From assembly GCF_030936135.1 (NCBI RefSeq), contig NC_082599.1, positions 6,000,847 to 6,064,846 on the forward strand: a stretch of DNA of 64,000 bases, in the 5' to 3' direction. Shown in pieces: positions 51,980 through 63,615 of this stretch (position 1 is its first letter; each line of letters opens with the position of its first letter). The stretch comes from Gavia stellata (lineage: Eukaryota > Chordata > Aves > Gaviiformes > Gaviidae). The position numbers and the translations under genes are program-made. The notes below the pieces were generated by a model that searched no databases, was not told where the DNA came from, and saw only the letters and a program-made list of their open reading frames with translations.

Positions 51980-54900
51980 CTATATAAAGAACTCCTGATC
52001 TAAAAGCCCATCATCTAACACATTCAGGTCTGCAGAAGAGAGACTTTCGTAATCTTCTTCAACTCCTGATGTTTTTCTGCTCCTGTTGATTTTTTCCAGA
52101 GCCTCCTGGCCCATTTTGGTTGAATCAACATTGAAAGGATCCAAGACACCTTGATTAAAGGTTTCAGAAGCATGGCTGGTGAACATGTACATTGGGGTTA
52201 AATTGCCTTCCTGCATAGAGAGATGCTTGTTTGTTGAGCCTTCAGCACTGAGACCCAATTCAAAAGTATCTTCTACAGCCTTTGGAGCCTGGCACTGTGG
52301 ATCCAACTGCTGCAGCACTGCACAGCTCTGAATCTCTTCTGGGTGTCTAATATTAATCTCATCCTGTCCAGCAAGAAACGAGGTGTCCCACAGCACTAGT
52401 GGGGCATTTGTTTCTGCTGGGATTTCCTGACATAATTCTGAAGGATTTGGATCAAAGCAAGGTGGAGTTTCTGCCTCTGAATTTTGCAAGTCTGAATTTG
52501 GGGTTTTACTTGCTATGCTGGGAAAATCTTGTCCTCCAGAAAAGAACAAGTTATTGCCCTCCAGAAAATCCACGTTGTCTAACTGAAGCTCAGCTTCCTT
52601 TAGTAACTTTTCTGAATTTTCTGGTGAAAAAAATATCCCATCCTCTATCACTGTGTCCTGGACATCCAGACTCAATAGGTTCTGAGTTTCTAGTAGATGA
52701 GCATCATGATGATTTCCTTCCCTGATGAGATTTTTGCTGTTATCAGCTGCAGGCATAAGCTCTGGAGGAGGATGTAGACGGTTTGTTCCACCTTCCAAGG
52801 TTACTGCAGCTTCTTTTTGATTTTCCTGTGCTGGCACTAAAGAGGGCCAACAGCTGTCCCATTGCTGCCGAACCTGACTATTTAAAGCCAGTTGGTCATG
52901 AGTGTCAAGATCAGTTCTCTCATGTTTATCATCGCATGAAATGCTTGTTCCAGGAGCTAACAACAGGACATCAGTCTCCTTGCCCTCAGTAGAGTCTGAG
53001 AAGCCTCCAGAGCTCTCCTGGATATGGTTGGGGAAGACCTCCATCTTTCCTGGCTGTGCCAGCTGATCGTTATTGGAGGCCTTCTGTTTTGCTTGGCTGG
53101 AGGAGCTGAGGAGGCCCAGGGGCTTTTCTGGCCTGTCGTCAATATTTGTTTGTTCTGAGGATCTTGCAGGTTTTTCTTGTTGACTCTGCTTCTTCTCTGA
53201 GGAGTAACCAAACAAAGTGACAAGGGCTGACTGGGGCTTAGCGGGTTTGCTATGGGTTGTTGATTCCTTCTTGGGAGTGCTGCCTTTGTCTTCAGAACCA
53301 AAAAGTGTAGTGAAGGGATTTTTCCCAAGCCTGAAACCTTTACCTAACATATCTCTGCAGGCTTGACTGCTTCTGGTCTCTTTGCTCTGGACACCAGGCC
53401 TTGATGTAGGTACAGTCCTTTCCCCTGGGAGTTTCAGATCCATTTTTTCTTCACCCACTGGATGACCACCAGATTTGTCCAAGGATATACTCAGTTTGGA
53501 AGAGTCCAATGTCTTGGTTGGTTGCTCAGCAATGTGACAGACAATTCCACTAAGAACTTCTCTGGGATCCTTTGACTTGGAGTTGTTGACTTCCTCATGT
53601 GAGGGCCAAGTGTCACAGGTTCCTTTCAGAGGTGTGTCTGCTGATACTGGAAAATCCTTGCCAGGTGATTTTATATCATGTTTCAAATTATCCTCATGAG
53701 GGTTAGTTATCAGTGGGCCGCCTGTGCCCTGAGGTTCTGTTTCTTGTAGACAGGACACACTGTGGTCATCTGTCTTATCTGGCAAACCAGGTGAAGAGAC
53801 TCTGCTCTTTTCTGCTTTGTTTTCCTGAGATGTATGCTCAGGACCAAGCTTTTCCAGAAACCCTGATGTACTTACTGGTTTCACTTCTTTTGTCTTCTCA
53901 AATTCTGCCCCTTTGCTCTCAATTCCAGGCAAATGACTTATGCTGGATGGCTGCATATTTCCCCCCAAAGTTACCGGTGTCTGTTTCCCAGGAAACTCAT
54001 TGGTGTTTGCTTTTGATTTCTCATTCACCAGCTCAGCGATCTCAGGTGATGCACTCAGCCCTCCTGGCTTCAGGGAGCCAGAGGACACATAAGGGGTCCT
54101 TGATACACCAGAGAGGCAATGGGCTTCTTCAGCTTCATTTTCAGGGGGATCAGTAACCTCAGCTCCACATTTTAGCTCTATACTTATCGTGTTCCTGGTT
54201 TTGGGCTCTCCTGGCACGCAGATGGGCTGTGGGCTGTTCGTTATCTCTCCAAGATGATGCTTGTCTCCTGTAGTAGCTGGGGTGGTTATGGTCAGTTCAG
54301 GCTTGTCATCTGCCATTGCAGACATTATGCCTCCTTCAGTGGGTGTGCTTAGAGACCCACAGACCTTGTTTTCCTTCACTGGGAGCTCTGCAGCAGAGAG
54401 GATGCGGGCCCCTGTGCCCCCCAGGTACATCCAGTTAGTGGGTTTAGTGCTTTGACGTGTGACATGGTCGACAGCAAGAGAGCCACGAGGCAGGGATTTC
54501 ACAGGCTCCAGGACTAGAGGGGAGGAGGCAGAGGCAAGTCCTCTCTTCAACTGGGCTTTGCCCTGCTGGATTGCAGCCACTCGCTGGGACACCTTGCTCC
54601 CTTGCTTCCCATTGGGCACATCCCCAACCCCAATCTTTTCACCATCTCTCTGTTCTCCTGTCTTGGGCCAGGAACACACTTGCTCTCTTTCCTTGGTATA
54701 GGTGACACCAGGTAAGAAGCTTCCCTTCTCCACTGCTGCCTCCGCTGCTGTTTTTCCCTCCTGACCCCTGAGCATCCTCCTGCCTGCCCTGCTGCCTGCA
54801 GCCTGGTAGGTTTGCAGGCTCAGGGAGGGTTTTTTCCAGGAACAAGCTCCCTTTCCAACTTTTCCATCTACAGCCAACAAGGCTGTTTCTGAAGGTGGCC

Positions 54901-55208
54901 AGCCCATTCTGAGCTTGTTCCCTAAGAGGACAGTCCTGCTGTTCAGCTCTTGTCCGTGCTCAGCCAGCTGCAAGCTGTACCGTGCATTGGAGGATGTGGG
55001 TTTCTCTCTTGTTTCAGTCTTCGTTTTGGCCCTATTATACCAGTCCTGGGGCTGTGGTCCTCTGCCTACTGTTGCCACTCGCTGAACCTGATGGTCTCCT
55101 AGCCAGTGCTCCAGCCTTTCCATCTCGCTTCTGCTTTTAGCTCCAGCCACCTGCTTGTAGTGGACTTGGCAGTAAAACACCCCAAGGAGGGCAGCATAGT
55201 TTTGCAAG
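51980..55208 (-). CDS. LIM exon 2: end of LIM domain and giant tail
   Basis: Acceptor TGTGTGTTTTCCAG; completes the split Ser and reads SLQNYAALLGVFYCQVHYKQ, then more than 1050 residues of low-complexity polar sequence to TAG at 51982-51980. An uninterrupted frame of this length with no disabling change argues for selection on the protein. Two related short motifs, KNPFTTLFGSEDK (53335-53287) and SALVTLFGYSSEKK (ending near 53189), lie mid-tail; the first contains NPF, a known EH-domain ligand. Confidence 0.85.
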
Positions 55209-56728
55209 CTGGAAAACACACATTGGCATAGCTGTTAGGGGCTGTGTGGGAGGGAAGGATTAACAGTAGCACTGATGGACACGTTTTCAGCAAAACTGTT
55301 TTTCAGTGGAAACTGTTGGGGAAGGGAGGGGGTTTGAAGAATGAAACCTTTCAAAAGTAGTGTTGGTTTTCTGGGGATATGTTTGATTTTTCTTTCAAAA
55401 ACCAAAACGTGAAAAATTAAACATTTTCTTGCAATGCTTCTGGGAGCTGTAGTCCAGGTTATGTGCAATCCCTTGCTCATTTATGGGCCAGGTTTCATAC
55501 CAGCACTTCAACCCTTGCCCTGTATGCACAGCATGGACCATATGGGTAAAACTGCACAGGGCTCCCATGATACGGCAACTGCATGATGGAAGAAAGTGTC
55601 TGTACAGCTGGGAGGCCAAGAGGATGGCAAGCAGCCTTGCAGAACAGGACCAGGGTGTCTCGGTGACTGACAAGCTGAAAACAAGGCAGCAGTGTGCCCT
55701 TGTGTCAGAGAAGCCAACTACATCCTAGGCTGCATTAGCAAGAGCCCAGCCAGCTGGTGAAGAGAAGTGACCGTTCCTCTGCATTTGGCGGTTGTAGGAC
55801 CACATGTGGAGTACGCCGTCCAGTTTTGGGCTCCTTAGTGCAAGAAAGCCACTGACATACTGGAAGGAGTCCACTAAACGGCCACCAAGGTGGTCAGGGG
55901 ACTGGAAAATGGGTCATCTGAGGAGAGCCTGAGAGCTGGGTTAGCCAGGTCTTATAAGGAGAAGGTTAAGAAGGAGGAGCTCATTGCTGTGTGTGTCTAT
56001 TTTATGAGAGGTTATAAAGAAGACAGGGCTGGAGTGCTCTTGGAGGTGGACAGTGATAGGATAAGAGGCAATGGGAACAGGTTGTAACATGGGAAATTGT
56101 GATGAGATACAAGAACAAGCATTTTCACTGGTGGTCAAATCCTGAAAGAGGGGCCCCAACTGAGAGGCTGAGGAATCTACATCCTTGGAGCCATTCACAC
56201 CTCTCCTGGACGTATTCCTGAGCTACCTGCTCTCCTTGGATCTGCAGGAGGCTGGGTGGAGACTTCCAGAGGTACCTTCCAACATAACTGTCTCCATGAA
56301 CATGCGAGGCACCCAAATGACTCCTCCAATTAAACTGCATATCAGCATTCCCAAATTGTAAATATTTCTTACATTTTCAGCTCACCCTTGCACCATCATG
56401 CAGATTCCTGATCCACAGGTGTCTACAAGCTTGAGGTGAGCATTCTTCAGACTCTAGTGATGGAGAGGCAGATTGTACCAGGGAAACTGTCTGCCCTTTC
56501 TCATTTCCTGAAGCCTGCACTGTTGGAATTACCCTTGGACTATTGTGATGGAAACTACTTGGACATCCCTTCAAAATAAATGCACCCGGGTCCTACAACT
56601 CACCTCAGCTTCCTCCCGCAGACCTGGCAGCAGAAACATGAGCGGTGCACACAGACTTTGTCAGCGACCACACGCTCCATGTAGTAGACAGGCTGGAGGC
56701 ATGAGGCACATACTTCTTTCAACATGGG
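51980..56728 (-). CDS. LIM-domain protein with long disordered tail; probable downstream exons of XIRP1
   Basis: Two exons, 56728-56604 and 55208-51980, joined by consensus sites (CAG acceptor, GTGAGT donor; CCAG acceptor). They encode one complete LIM zinc-binding domain, CxxC-x17-HxxC-xx-CxxC-x17-CxxH (CASC, HRSC, CQVC, CQVH), interrupted by the intron after GRKL. The second exon continues as an open frame of 1076 codons, rich in Ser, Glu, Lys and Pro and without predicted folds, ending LSSADLNVLDDGLLDQEFFI. The domain resembles the LIM of XIRP2 and EPLIN (NYAALLGVFYCQVHYKQ against the YASLHG.IYCKPHF.QL pattern) but lacks the KSKGNYDEGFG that follows there. It lies about 7 kb downstream of the XIRP1 stop on the same strand. 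It could instead be a separate gene starting at the ATG in the first exon. Confidence 0.75.
55600..56285 (+). mobile_element. Old, diverged CR1 LINE fragment
   Basis: Recognisable CR1 reverse-transcriptase-end phrases: CACATGTGGAGTACGCCGTC, CCAGTTTTGGGCTCCTTAGT, AACGGCCACCAAGGTGGTCA, then GATAGGATAAGAGGCAATGG. Interrupted by stops; both ends are approximate. It lies in the intron between the two LIM exons. Confidence 0.82.
56604..56728 (-). CDS. LIM exon 1: first zinc finger and half of the second
   Basis: 125 bases. It follows a pyrimidine-rich acceptor (CTCCTTCTTCTTCAG) and reads PMLKEVCASCLQPVYYMERV, then CVHRSCFCCQVCGRKL and a split Ser. Donor GTGAGT. In phase 0 at its start. Confidence 0.85.
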
Positions 56729-57779
56729 CTGAAGAAGAAGGAGAAACTGAGGTTAAATAACTCTAAATTGTGACCACTTGGCAATGCATCTGCAAGCTAA
56801 TTTGCTGAATCTTCTGCTTGTGTTGGATTGTCTTGTTGATGTTCTTTTGCAGATCTGTTGTGAGAGTTCAGATTCCTGTCTGACTCAACTTACTTCAATA
56901 GCTCAGCATTAATTTTCAGTTAGGACAGAAAGACAAGACACCCTTGGACCCCCGATGAGAGGAATTATTCATTTGATTGAGAGCAAATGATTCACTCAGT
57001 TGAATAATTTAAAAGCCTTGAGTGAGGTAAGAAACATTGTTCCGAGGCTCTGACTCAAAAGCTCCGGCTGGGCAACTCCTGAAATCACGGATATCATATG
57101 GCTGCTCACACAGACCACAGAGTCCAAACCCTAAAAAGGCAGCACATCTCAGTGTTAAAACTTCCACAGCTCCATAAATCTGGTGGTTTACTCCAGTATG
57201 TTTACTCGGTGGACTGTGTTTTATGCCATGGCCTGATTCCTCAAACACCACTTTATGTGAAGAGCCCAGGGAATCTCTCTGGAAAGCATTGCCAACACCC
57301 ACTATTTTCTTAGCAGAGAGAGAAAGGGAATAAAGAAACTTGGACATCAGCCTAGCTGCAGAAATAGCTTCAGGTTGTCTGCATGGTCAAGTAATCCAGA
57401 GGATGCTGGTGGCAATGTGGGTATCTCTCTGTGCGCCCCTTTTCACTGTGGTGCGAAGCAGAGGCTCAGCTTACCATCTGCAAGTCAAGTCTGTCCAAAG
57501 CCCCAGAAGGAGCACAGCTGAGCCTAACCTAACTCTGACTGACCAGGTCAGTGCTCTGAGGACTGATACTCCCTCACATGAGGGCATCTTTGCCTCTTTG
57601 TTGGGGGTAATTTGCCACAATTTGATTTGATAAAGTTTTGCTGGTGCTCTCTAATCCCTCCATCTTTTTCTTCAGTATGTGCTCTCCCTGGTTTGCAGTC
57701 TTGTCAGCTCAGAGAAAACGCAAGTTTACTTTCTAATCTTACGTGGAGCGGGCTGATGGCCAGGTTTTATCTTTGACTA

Positions 57780-57960
57780 GAGGAAACAGGTTGCCCAGAG
57801 AAGTTGTGGATGCCCCCTCTCTGGAAGTGTTCAAGGTCAGGTTGGATGAGGCTTTGAGCAACCTGATCTAGTGGAAAGTATCCCTGCCCATGGCAGGGGG
57901 GTTAGAACTAGATGGTCTTTAGGGTACCTTCCAACCCAAACCATTCTATGATTCTATGAC
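57780..57960 (+). mobile_element. CR1 LINE 3' fragment
   Basis: AACAGGTTGCCCAGAGAAGT, CTCTGGAAGTGTTCAAGGTC, AACTAGATGGTCTTTAGGGT, then CATTCTATGATTCTATGA. Confidence 0.93.
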
Positions 57961-58130
57961 ACATGCAAGGTGTTTCTATATCTCAAGAGATGAGTTGACA
58001 AGGGAACAAGAACCCTGCCTTTTATTCACAACAGACACCTGGGGGGCAATTTTTTAAAATTACTTTCATTTTGGCTGAACATATCAGTAAGGTCAACTCA
58101 TCTTTGTTTTCCTATGACAACACTTTCCAG

Positions 58131-58196
58131 GTTGGACTCGATGATCTTACAGGTCTTTTCCAACCGTACTGATTCTGTGATTCTGTGATTCTGTGA
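58131..58196 (+). mobile_element. CR1 LINE, short 3' tail
   Basis: GTTGGACTCGATGATCTTAC, then three ATTCTGTG units; only the last 65 or so bases remain. Confidence 0.9.
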
Positions 58197-59741
58197 AGAA
58201 GAGTTTAAGGTCTTCAGTTTTCGTCCCTCTATCTAGAGGGATGCATACAAACAAAACTCCTGTCTTTCCTTCAGTCTGCAATGATCTCAGCATACCTCTG
58301 CTATTCCAGTCCTCTGCAGAGAGGAGATCATAGTTCTGTGTCTACATATGTAATGGGTGTCTGAACTCCCAGTATACTCAGCGGAGGTTCAGTTAAGGGA
58401 ATCTAGAAGGTGATACATCTACCCATGTAGTTGGACAAAGTCAGTTAGTTAGGCAAGATTAATTTCACCAGTGTGACTACAGAAATGTGCTGATGCCACC
58501 AGGAGGGCAGTGCTGGTGAAGGTGAAGCAGAAATATCCTTTTGTGTAAAGATAAGGTAGATCCTTCAAGTGGAAAATGGTAGTAGAAACCAGATAGAAAG
58601 TAAAGCCATGTTAGCAGGTCTCTCCAAGAGAAACTGAAGCTCTGCACCCTTGGCACAGATGTCATTTCACTGGAGGAAATGAGCTGGCTATTTGGCAAAG
58701 AACAGTGAGTGGTGATGGGCAACTGCATGATTGCAGCATCATCTGTGACGATGGAGCAAAATGCCAGTCCTGGAGATAATAAATCTCAGCCAATGGATCA
58801 ACTTTGCTGTATTTGGCAGTACATATCACAGTTACATCTCGGTACTCTGTCAGGCATTTCTTCTGACAGTGACAAGCTTTCATACTCCTTCATGGTGTGT
58901 GTCCTGGCAGAGAAGAGAGTAACTGTTGACATGTCTCTGTTGTATAAGAAAAAAAATGCTTTTCTTTAATCATGACCAAGGAAGGAAGCAGAGCTATTTA
59001 GCGAACAAACAAGATCTCTCTACTCTTAGCTGGGAATGAACGTATGTACTCCTGGAGTGTGTTTCCAAAGTGGGATAATCTTTTATAGGGGATGTAGGTC
59101 TCTTTCACCAGGGGATTTATTTTAAGTGCTCACTGTCTGGTGCATGACAAATACTCTTGCTCTTCAGAGGTATTTTTATCAGACCCAGGAATAAGCCTTC
59201 CTAATGGTTCAGAAGATAGAGAGGTGATTAGCAGCAATCGAATGGCACTGTGGGCAAAGAAATTATCTTAAGAATTCTGTGAAAAGCAGTTACAGAGTGT
59301 TCCTGGAAGGGTCTCCTAGCACTCTGCTGATTACTGCCGTGCTGAATGTTGCATCTGGCTTACAGGTTATCAGTTGTTGCCTTTTTTTCCCCTAGGTGAG
59401 TTAAAATCTTTATAGTAGGAAGGGTCAGCCTGAAAATGCCTATGTTATTGAGAGGTGGAGAAGATGGTGAGCACAAAGCTTTCTGACCTAAGACTGAGTA
59501 TCCTCAGGGAGACCAGTGGTTGAAATGGAGATGAGAAGGGTAGTGCTTGTTGTAGGCACTTCAAATGTGGCATATTTCATGTCTACTGCTGCAAGAGAAC
59601 CAGATCTGTAGCTGAATTTGTCCTTTGACCACTCAAGGAGGTACAGTTAAGACAGGCCATCTGTGCTCTGTCCACTGGCCCAGGTAATTCTCCCAGCCAT
59701 TTTGCTCTTGAAAATGTCTACCTAGCACTGTGTGAGAATGT

Positions 59742-60266
59742 ATCACAGAATCAGAGAATCACAGAATGACAAGGGTTGGGAGGGACCTCTGGAGATCATC
59801 TAGTCCAACCCCCCCACCAGAGCAGGTTCACCCAGAGCAGATTGCACAGGAATATGTCCAGGTGAGTTTTGAATATCACCAGAGAAGGAGACTCCACAGC
59901 CTCTCCGGGCAGCTTGTTCCAGCGCTCCACCACCCTCAAAGTAAAGAAGTTCCTCCTCATGTTTAGGTGGAACTTCCTATGACCAAGTTTGTGCCCGTTA
60001 CCTCTTGTCCTGTCCTGGAAAGACTGGCCCCATCCTCCTGGCACCCACCCCTTCAGTATTTAGAAGCATTAATAAGATCCCCCCTCAGTCTTCTCTTCTC
60101 CAGACTAAAAAGACCCAAGTCCCTCAGCCTTTCCTCATAAGAAAGATGTTCCAGTCCCCTAATCGTCTTTGTAGTCCTTTGCTGTACCCTTCCAGCAGCT
60201 CCCTGTCCTTCTTGAACCGGGGAGCCCAGAACTGGACACAGTACTCCAGATGCAGCCTCACCAAGG
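59742..60266 (-). mobile_element. CR1 LINE fragment, about 520 bases
   Basis: Reverse orientation: the ATCACAGAATCAGAGAATC tail, GACCTCTGGAGATCATCTAG, then the reverse-transcriptase end (read on minus: [27 protein letters not shown]) with frame breaks. Confidence 0.93.
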
Positions 60267-61067
60267 GCAACCCACTGGGGCAAAGAATGGTGAACAATGT
60301 CATGTCTTGTATCCAAAGATCACAGAAAAAACTATGAAAACTCATTTGGGATTTGGAAGTTTGTATGTGCTCTGCTGGTTTATTATTGCAAGGTCTGAGA
60401 GTATGAGCTGATCCTTCAGCTTGTATTTGAGTTTCAAATCTTTGCATTTGTTTTTTTCTCCAGCTCTTTCAGTGCTTCAAGGAGCCATGTATAGTCCTGA
60501 AATAATGCAGCATCTGTCCCCTCATGATATTTCAGTTCCTGGCTGATGGAAATACCATGAAAGAAACACATCTCAAATGATCTTAGCCTCATAAATGGCT
60601 CATTGAGACATTTAGAAATCCTGTAAAATCAGAAACACAAACCATAAGATCAGTATTTTTAAACACTGGCAGTGCAGGATATTTGGGTTTATTTGAGTTC
60701 CTGTGGAATCATTTTCATTACCCAAGCAACCTGTTTGCAGCTTACTAAAACTGCTCTGCAGCTGTCCTTAAAAAGAAATGAAAGAAACATGTGCTATGGG
60801 CATCCTGAAACAAGTTAAGATGAGAAACAATCAAGGATAAGAAAGCAGTGTTGAAAAAATTTTGAAGAGCAGCTCCAGATGATTAATTCTCCTCTGTTTC
60901 TACAATTGGTCCTACTAAAACAATTGGGAAGGTCTAAGCAGTTATTTTTTCCGGTTCCCTGAAACCAGATACACTCAGTTCATGGTGATCTGCTCTTCTA
61001 CCTCAACCTTCAGTGTATTGTTTGGTGGAACTGTATCCGTATCTGCAACAGAAATCTGAACCGTATC

Positions 61068-61653
61068 TGTATCAGAAATGGTGTGGCCAGCAGGAGTAGG
61101 GAGGTGATCGTGTCTCTGTACTCGGCACTGGTGAGGCCGCACCTCGAATGCTGTGTTCAGTTTTGGGCCCCTCACTACAAGAAGGACATTGAGGTGCTGG
61201 AGTGTGTCCAGAGAAGGGCGACAAAGCTGCTGAGGGGTCTGGAGCACAAGTCTGATGAGGAGCGGCTGAGGGAGCTGGGGTTGTTCAGTCTGGAGAAGAG
61301 GAGGCTGAGGGGAGACCTCATCGCTCTCTACAACTACCTGAAAGGGGGTTGCAGAGAGGTGGGTGTTGGTCTCTTCTCCCAAGTGACTAGCGACAGGACA
61401 AGAGGAAACGGCCTCACGTTGCGCCAGGGCAGGTTTAGACTGTGTATTAGGCAAAATTTCTTTACTGAGAGAGTGGTGAGACACTGGAACAGGCTGCCCA
61501 GGGAGGTGGTGGAGTCACCATCACTGGAGGTGTTCAAGGAACGTGTGGACGAGACACGTGGGACATGGTTTAATGGGCATGGTGGGGTTAGTTGATGGTT
61601 GGACTTGATGATCTTACAGGTCTTTTCCAACCTTAGTGATTCTGTGATTCTGT
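61068..61653 (+). mobile_element. CR1 LINE, 5'-truncated, mostly open reverse-transcriptase end
   Basis: Close relative of the 10274 copy ([40 protein letters not shown]). The 5' end falls within a few bases of the corresponding phrase in that copy. It ends with the TTAGTGATTCTGTGATTCTG tail. Confidence 0.95.
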
Positions 61654-63615
61654 AACTGAAAATGATATTCTTTTGGCATATCTCACTTTCAGATTTATGG
61701 GGTCCTAGAGGGAAACCAAAGAGCTCTGGGTATGTGCCCGCTTTTCTGGGATTTGAAACAGAACTTCTACTTGGTCTACAACACCTTGAACAAGGTATTG
61801 CATGATGTGACATGTTATTTGTTATTTAAAAACCTAGCCATGGACTCAGGAATATGAAGTGGTAGATGCTGAAACAGTCCCTTCCTCCCCAGTGTCCTGC
61901 TCTTCAGTCATCAATGTGAGCTCTTTTCCCTCAGAGGAAAAAAGAAAATATTAACCACAACGTCTTACTGAAACATGGTGTTTTTCTGAATGAGGTTACT
62001 GTCCCCTTCTGCAAAAAAGTAAACCGATGCACAGAGAGATGAGGCGGCTTGCCATAGACCAGCCAGAAGGTCTACAGTCAGACCCAGGGGTCGGTAGCCT
62101 ATGTCTGAGCCAGGCAGTAGGACACAGCTCCCTGAGAAACCATCCAGTCACTCTGTAGGCTCCTCACCTTCTCCCACACCTGGAGGAAACTCCCCGCTTG
62201 CTCGCCTGATTCCCAGACTGAGGCCAACCTGTGAAGTGAGTTGAGGCATAGCACTGAGCAATGGCTGGTCCACCAACTTCCCCTCCTTGTAAGGCTTATG
62301 GAGGCACAACACCTCTGCTGCCTTCTCACATAGAGGAAATGGGTACAGGCAAGTGTTCAGACCTTTCTTGGTGTATACATCCTACCCAGTCTCCACACAC
62401 CTACACAAGGTCCTGGGTTGGGTGGTGTATATCACCCTGGACTCAATTCAGTTTTCAGACAAGAGTATGAATGCTGCTTGCCTCAGGGCTGTTAATCCAC
62501 CCACATTGTAAAGAAGATGTAGACTAAATCCCTCCAGTGTTTTAGAATGCTCTCAATATGTGATTCAGTTGGTTCATTGAGAGGTGATTTGTAGGTACTT
62601 TGAAAGGAAACAAGCACTCAACAAAAGAAACTCAACCAGACCAAAGTATTTTTAGAGGTAATATTTACCTTCAGAACGCAGCAATAGAAGTTAAAAAAAA
62701 AAAAAAAAGCCACAAAATATCTAAAATTTTGAGTTGAGAATGTACAAAACAAAGTCATAATAAAAAGAAAATTGCTTTACAAAGTCTCAAAATGAATGTA
62801 TGAAAGCATGGAAAATCTAAAATAAGGGTTTTTTATATATTGGATAATAAATTACAATTCTAAAAATAAAGAAAGGAAAGCAGTAACCATTCTGACTCAA
62901 GTAGAGAAACTTTCATAGCATCTTTCTGTGGGGGAACAGCACTGACAATAGCTGTAGGTCTTGGCTTGACAATTTTCAGTAGCATCAAGTACTTTCCAGG
63001 AACTGAAAAATAAACTGATAAATACCTCCCCCAATCCCAATAATGACAGCAATTTGAGATTTTTTTTTTTTCCTTTTCTTTTGCTAATGACTAAGAGAAA
63101 ACCTATCCAACCCACCCATCAATATGAGCATGTGTATATATGTGTGTTTAGGATACCCTTCTTGGAAAAGCTGTATTGAAAGTAGAAAAAGAAGATAGCA
63201 TAAAGGTGTTTCTTTGCCAATGAGCAGATTGGTTGGTTCTTTAATTGATCCTACCTATCCTTTCTTCTGCAGAGAAGCCCAGTGCAACACCCCCCTACCC
63301 CAAACACTCTAGGGGGAAGAAGCTACCCTAAGGGGCCTACGGATGGATTTTTCCCTTGTGCTTCTAACAGTGTCAGGGCTCTGTGTTGTGGTGCAGCACC
63401 AAGTCTGTCGGGTTGGCCAGGTGAGGGCTGTTCTCCTCCAGTGGCAAGGCAGACTGCATTTGTCCTGTCTGTATTCAAACACCAAAACGATGACCCTGAG
63501 AAGTCCTTAGGGTGTAGATGAATCCCTGTGTGTAATGTGGATAAACCAGGAGATTTTTTTATTGTGGACTTTCTTTTTTTGTCTTATGCAGTTCTCTCTT
63601 GCTCTCCAGAATCTC

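Larger units (their letters stand above)
56729..63615. other. Interval between XIRP1 stop and LIM exons
   Basis: About 6.9 kb containing four CR1 copies. No additional exon is recognised. If the LIM exons belong to XIRP1 this is an intron. Confidence 0.45.

Noticed and set aside
59742-61653. Reverse-transcriptase-like coding segments near XIRP1
   Set aside because: Not host genes or viral sequence; they are CR1 LINE fragments.
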